From Lewinella sp. IMCC34191 (GTDB lineage: Bacteria > Bacteroidota > Bacteroidia > Chitinophagales > Saprospiraceae), in the NCBI RefSeq assembly GCF_003390935.1, contig NZ_QNQZ01000002.1:496001-560000 (forward strand): DNA of 64,000 bases, given 5' to 3'. Shown here piece after piece: positions 61,407-64,000 of this stretch. The stretch's first letter is position 1. Each line of letters opens with the position of its first letter. The position numbers were made by a program, and so were the translations under genes. The notes under the pieces were generated by a model. The model worked only from the letters and a program-made list of their open reading frames with translations. It was not told the DNA's origin and did no database searches.

Positions 61407-61414
61407 CGAAGGTA
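61407..61414 (-). promoter_or_regulatory. -7 box ending 4 bases before holA start
   Basis: TACCTTCG on the minus strand, one change from TAnnTTTG, ends 4 bases before ATG 61402. Confidence 0.42.
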
Positions 61415-61502
61415 CGGCTATCGCAAATTGCCGGGCCGGGCGGGGTAACGGGATGTGTAATGATTCAGGTCATTAACCTGATCGGCGGATTACGACGGAT
61501 AC

Positions 61503-61522
61503 TTTACCTGCGCCCCGCCGCC
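61503..61522 (+). repeat. Dispersed GC-rich element, copy 7
   Basis: TACCTGCGCCCCGCCGCCC, one base from consensus, between divergent holA and ABC ATPase genes. Confidence 0.6.
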
Positions 61523-61577
61523 CGAAAATGCAGCGTCGAAATGGGCCGTATCTTGGTCGGCACACCCGGAAAAACCT

Positions 61578-62348
61578 ATGCACCCTGCCCTGGAAATACG
61601 CGGCCTGCGCAAAAGCTACTACCAAAAACCCGTCCTGTTCGGACTGGACCTGACCGTGGCACCGGGGCAGATCGTCGGTTACATCGGCCCGAACGGGGCC
61701 GGCAAGACCACTACCCTGCGCATACTCGGCGGGCTCGACAATCGCTTCGACGGGGAAGTAAGGGTGCTGGGTATCGACGTAAAGCGGGATCCCATCGCGG
61801 TCAAACGCCGCATCGGGTACCTGCCCGAAAGCGCGGACCTGTATGACGTACTTACACCGCAAGAATTCTACGACCTCGTCGGTAGTCTGCACGGGATGGA
61901 GGAAGCCCGCATTCGCGACCGGGCGGCCCGCCTGGAGGAGTATCTAGGTCTTAGCTATCGCCGCAACCAGCGGATGGACAGCTTCAGCAAGGGTATGCGG
62001 CAGAAGGTCCTGCTGACTAGTATTCTGCTACACGACCCCGACCTTATCTTCATGGACGAGCCGCTGAACGGGCTGGACGCCAACAGTGTCATCCGGGTCA
62101 AGGACCTGCTGCGGCAACTCGCGGATCAGGGCAAGACAATCTTTTACAGCAGCCACATCATGGACGTGGTAGAGCGCATCAGCGACCGCATTATCCTTTT
62201 GAACGACGGGCGCATTGCCGCTAACGGCACCTTCGCGGAACTCAACGCCCTGGCCCACAGCGACAACCTGGAAAACTTATTCACCCAACTAACCGGCGGG
62301 CTGACCGGGGAGCGGGGCTCTCGCTTTAGCCTGGACAGCGATGAATAG
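61578..62348 (+). CDS. ABC transporter ATP-binding protein
   Basis: A 256-residue ATPase with Walker A GPNGAGKTT (37-45), signature FSKGMRQKV in place of LSGGQ, Walker B LIFMDEPLNGLD and switch SSHIMD. This is typical of ABC-2 type exporters. The gene ends 8 bases inside the permease gene, so the pair is translationally coupled and forms one transporter. Substrate not predictable. Confidence 0.92.
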   Translation: MHPALEIRGLRKSYYQKPVLFGLDLTVAPGQIVGYIGPNGAGKTTTLRILGGLDNRFDGEVRVLGIDVKRDPIAVKRRIGYLPESADLYDVLTPQEFYDLVGSLHGMEEARIRDRAARLEEYLGLSYRRNQRMDSFSKGMRQKVLLTSILLHDPDLIFMDEPLNGLDANSVIRVKDLLRQLADQGKTIFYSSHIMDVVERISDRIILLNDGRIAANGTFAELNALAHSDNLENLFTQLTGGLTGERGSRFSLDSDE

Positions 62349-63975
62349 CCTGCTCCTCTGGGCAGTAGCTCGCATGGCTCCCGCGTGGCGTGGTCTGGGG
62401 GCCGATCCGCGTGCCCTCCGCCTGATACTGGCCACGAAAATGAAGATTGGCGACCGGTCGCTCAAGCACATGGGGCAGACGCAGGGGAAATCTTCTGATT
62501 ACTCCATCCTGATTTATTGTCTTCTATTCCTATTCGGCATCATCCTTATTTTTATCTACCTGGCCGTAGATGACAAGGCCACCGCCGTGGGGATGATCTT
62601 TACCTTTGTATCGGTGTACCTCGGCTTCATGCTGGTGACCGAAATGTCGGATACGCTCTTCGATACCCGGGACCTGATGCTGCTGTACAGCCGGCCGGTC
62701 TCGGACGCGACGCTGAGTCTGTCGCGTGGGCTGTACGTCTACCTCTTCGCAAGCAAGTTCGTGCTACCGCTCACGGTACCGTTGGGACTGGCGCTGCTGT
62801 ATCTCTCGCCGCTGATGGTGCCGGTGTATGCCCTACTCTGCGTGCTTTTGACGGTAATCATTGTCAGCATGACGTTGGGATTGTATCTGACACTTCTGCG
62901 GCGCCTTCCACCCGACCGGTTACGGCGGGTGCTGGGGTATTTGCAAGTGGCGCTGACTACGCTGTTCATCGTTCTGTACCAATTGCCGAACCTGGTCAAC
63001 TTTACGGACTCGGGGGACGGTATATTCGATCTGCGCATCGTAGGGACGCCGTGGGGTTTACTCTGGCCCGGCTTCTGGTTGGGGGGCGTATGGGATAGCG
63101 TGATCCACCTCGGGGCGCGTCCGCTGAGCCTGGTACAGGGAGCACTCGGTATCGGGGCGGCAGCGGTGGGGGTGCGGTACTACGTCCGTCAGGGAGGCAA
63201 TTACGGATCGCAGCTGATGGGCGTCCGGATCGCGGGGTCGGAGTCGGTGGAGGACGCTTCCGAAACGGACGCCGCACCGGGATTCTTTGCCCGCTACCGG
63301 GCTTGGTGGGGTCAACTGACCACCCGCCCCGGGCCGGAGCGGGGAAGTTACCTCTTCAACACGGCGCTGATGACGCGCGATTTCCAGTACAAGCAACAGG
63401 TTTATCCGGGGCTCATCATACCGCTCATAATCGCGGTGGGCTTTGCGGGGCGACGCCTCATCAAAGGGGGTGATGGACTCGAAGCGGGTGCCGTCATCAC
63501 GGCCCTCTACGTATTTGCCTTCCTGATCGTCAGCCCCTTGCTATCGGCGCGGCTGAGCGAAAACTTTCGGGCGGCATGGGTATGGCAGACGAACCCGGTT
63601 GAAAAACTGAACGCGATCCTGTACGGGCAGTTGATGGCCGCCATAGGCGTCTTCTTCGTCCCCGTCGGCCTGCTGGTGTACGTTTGCGTCTGGATCGTAG
63701 GCGGGGTCGCGGTCTTCGACGATATATTACTCAGTCTGGCCGTCATCCTGTTGGCAGCGGTCATCTTTCAGTATACGGAGCGGTCCCTTCCCTTTTCCAT
63801 TGAAAAGAGTGACGGCGGGTTCCACGCCATCGGCCCGATGATCCTGATCCTTTTCGTGGGGAGCCTGGCAGGTCTCGCGCACTACGGGTTGACATTCATC
63901 CCTTACGGCGTGGCGCTCGGCACGGTCGGTGCGTGGGTCGTCTGTCTGCTTGCTCTCCGGGGCTTACGCCGCTAG
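62341..63975 (+). CDS. ABC transporter permease
   Basis: A 544-residue membrane protein with about twelve hydrophobic segments grouped in two halves, a large soluble loop between about 300 and 350, and DTRDLMLLYSRPVSDATLSLSRGLY, a segment seen in ABC-2 type permeases. ATG 62341 overlaps the ATPase gene by 8 bases. It is complete, ending 25 bases before the window edge; the last bases show no feature. Substrate unknown. Confidence 0.85.
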   Translation: MNSLLLWAVARMAPAWRGLGADPRALRLILATKMKIGDRSLKHMGQTQGKSSDYSILIYCLLFLFGIILIFIYLAVDDKATAVGMIFTFVSVYLGFMLVTEMSDTLFDTRDLMLLYSRPVSDATLSLSRGLYVYLFASKFVLPLTVPLGLALLYLSPLMVPVYALLCVLLTVIIVSMTLGLYLTLLRRLPPDRLRRVLGYLQVALTTLFIVLYQLPNLVNFTDSGDGIFDLRIVGTPWGLLWPGFWLGGVWDSVIHLGARPLSLVQGALGIGAAAVGVRYYVRQGGNYGSQLMGVRIAGSESVEDASETDAAPGFFARYRAWWGQLTTRPGPERGSYLFNTALMTRDFQYKQQVYPGLIIPLIIAVGFAGRRLIKGGDGLEAGAVITALYVFAFLIVSPLLSARLSENFRAAWVWQTNPVEKLNAILYGQLMAAIGVFFVPVGLLVYVCVWIVGGVAVFDDILLSLAVILLAAVIFQYTERSLPFSIEKSDGGFHAIGPMILILFVGSLAGLAHYGLTFIPYGVALGTVGAWVVCLLALRGLRR

Positions 63976-64000
63976 CGATTCCAGGATCACGCCACACGCC

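Overview
The window looks like a chromosomal segment of a high-GC Bacteroidota bacterium. The closest guess is a marine saprospirian such as Lewinella or Neolewinella, inferred from gene content and style without any database search. Signs are TAnnTTTG-type -7 boxes, almost no Shine-Dalgarno sequences, many secreted polysaccharide-degrading enzymes, a Wza/Wzc exopolysaccharide locus and strongly GC-biased third codon positions. No rRNA, tRNA or CRISPR array was seen.

Layout: (1) 1-22 kb is a loose carbohydrate-degradation region: a CE15 glucuronoyl esterase cut by the left edge, two GH43 proteins fused in one reading frame, a pectin-lyase-fold protein, a lipoprotein sulfatase, a DUF5060/DUF4038 glycosidase-like protein with a coupled secreted partner, and a GH28 polygalacturonase. 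These suit pectin, xylan and sulfated polysaccharide breakdown. No SusC/SusD pair is present. Small housekeeping or accessory genes, a decayed IS982-type element and a DUF433 remnant lie between them. (2) 22.5-43.1 kb is one long minus-strand exopolysaccharide region. It starts with a kinase/nucleotidyltransferase/kinase fusion and continues through an acyltransferase, three glycosyltransferases, a WecA-type initiating transferase, a regulatory block (sigma-54 activator, FIST sensor, large hybrid histidine kinase, receiver-only regulator), then Wza, a Wzc-like copolymerase without a P-loop, a flippase, a glycosyltransferase and a Wzy-like polymerase. A good sigma-54 promoter with upstream repeats sits just before the receiver-wza-wzc part, so the neighbouring NtrC-type regulator probably controls export and assembly. 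(3) 43.4-51.3 kb holds an ABC exporter, aminopeptidase P, a methyltransferase, a second flippase and a saccharopine dehydrogenase-like enzyme. (4) 51.3-64 kb holds a four-helix-bundle gene in a low-GC, repeat-flanked pocket, then mostly core genes: zinc-ribbon protein, Nif3-like, DPP IV-like peptidase, RfaE2, SerA, CvpA, GAF histidine kinase, HolA and an ABC ATPase/permease pair.

The most unusual signals are not classical genes: (a) a family of 7-bp tandem repeats close to start codons, one of which fuses the two GH43 genes in frame; (b) -7 promoter boxes ending 4-5 bases before the start codon, implying leaderless mRNAs; (c) a dispersed 16-20 bp GC-rich element in at least seven places; (d) the sigma-54 control region; (e) paired LacI-type operators at the esterase gene.
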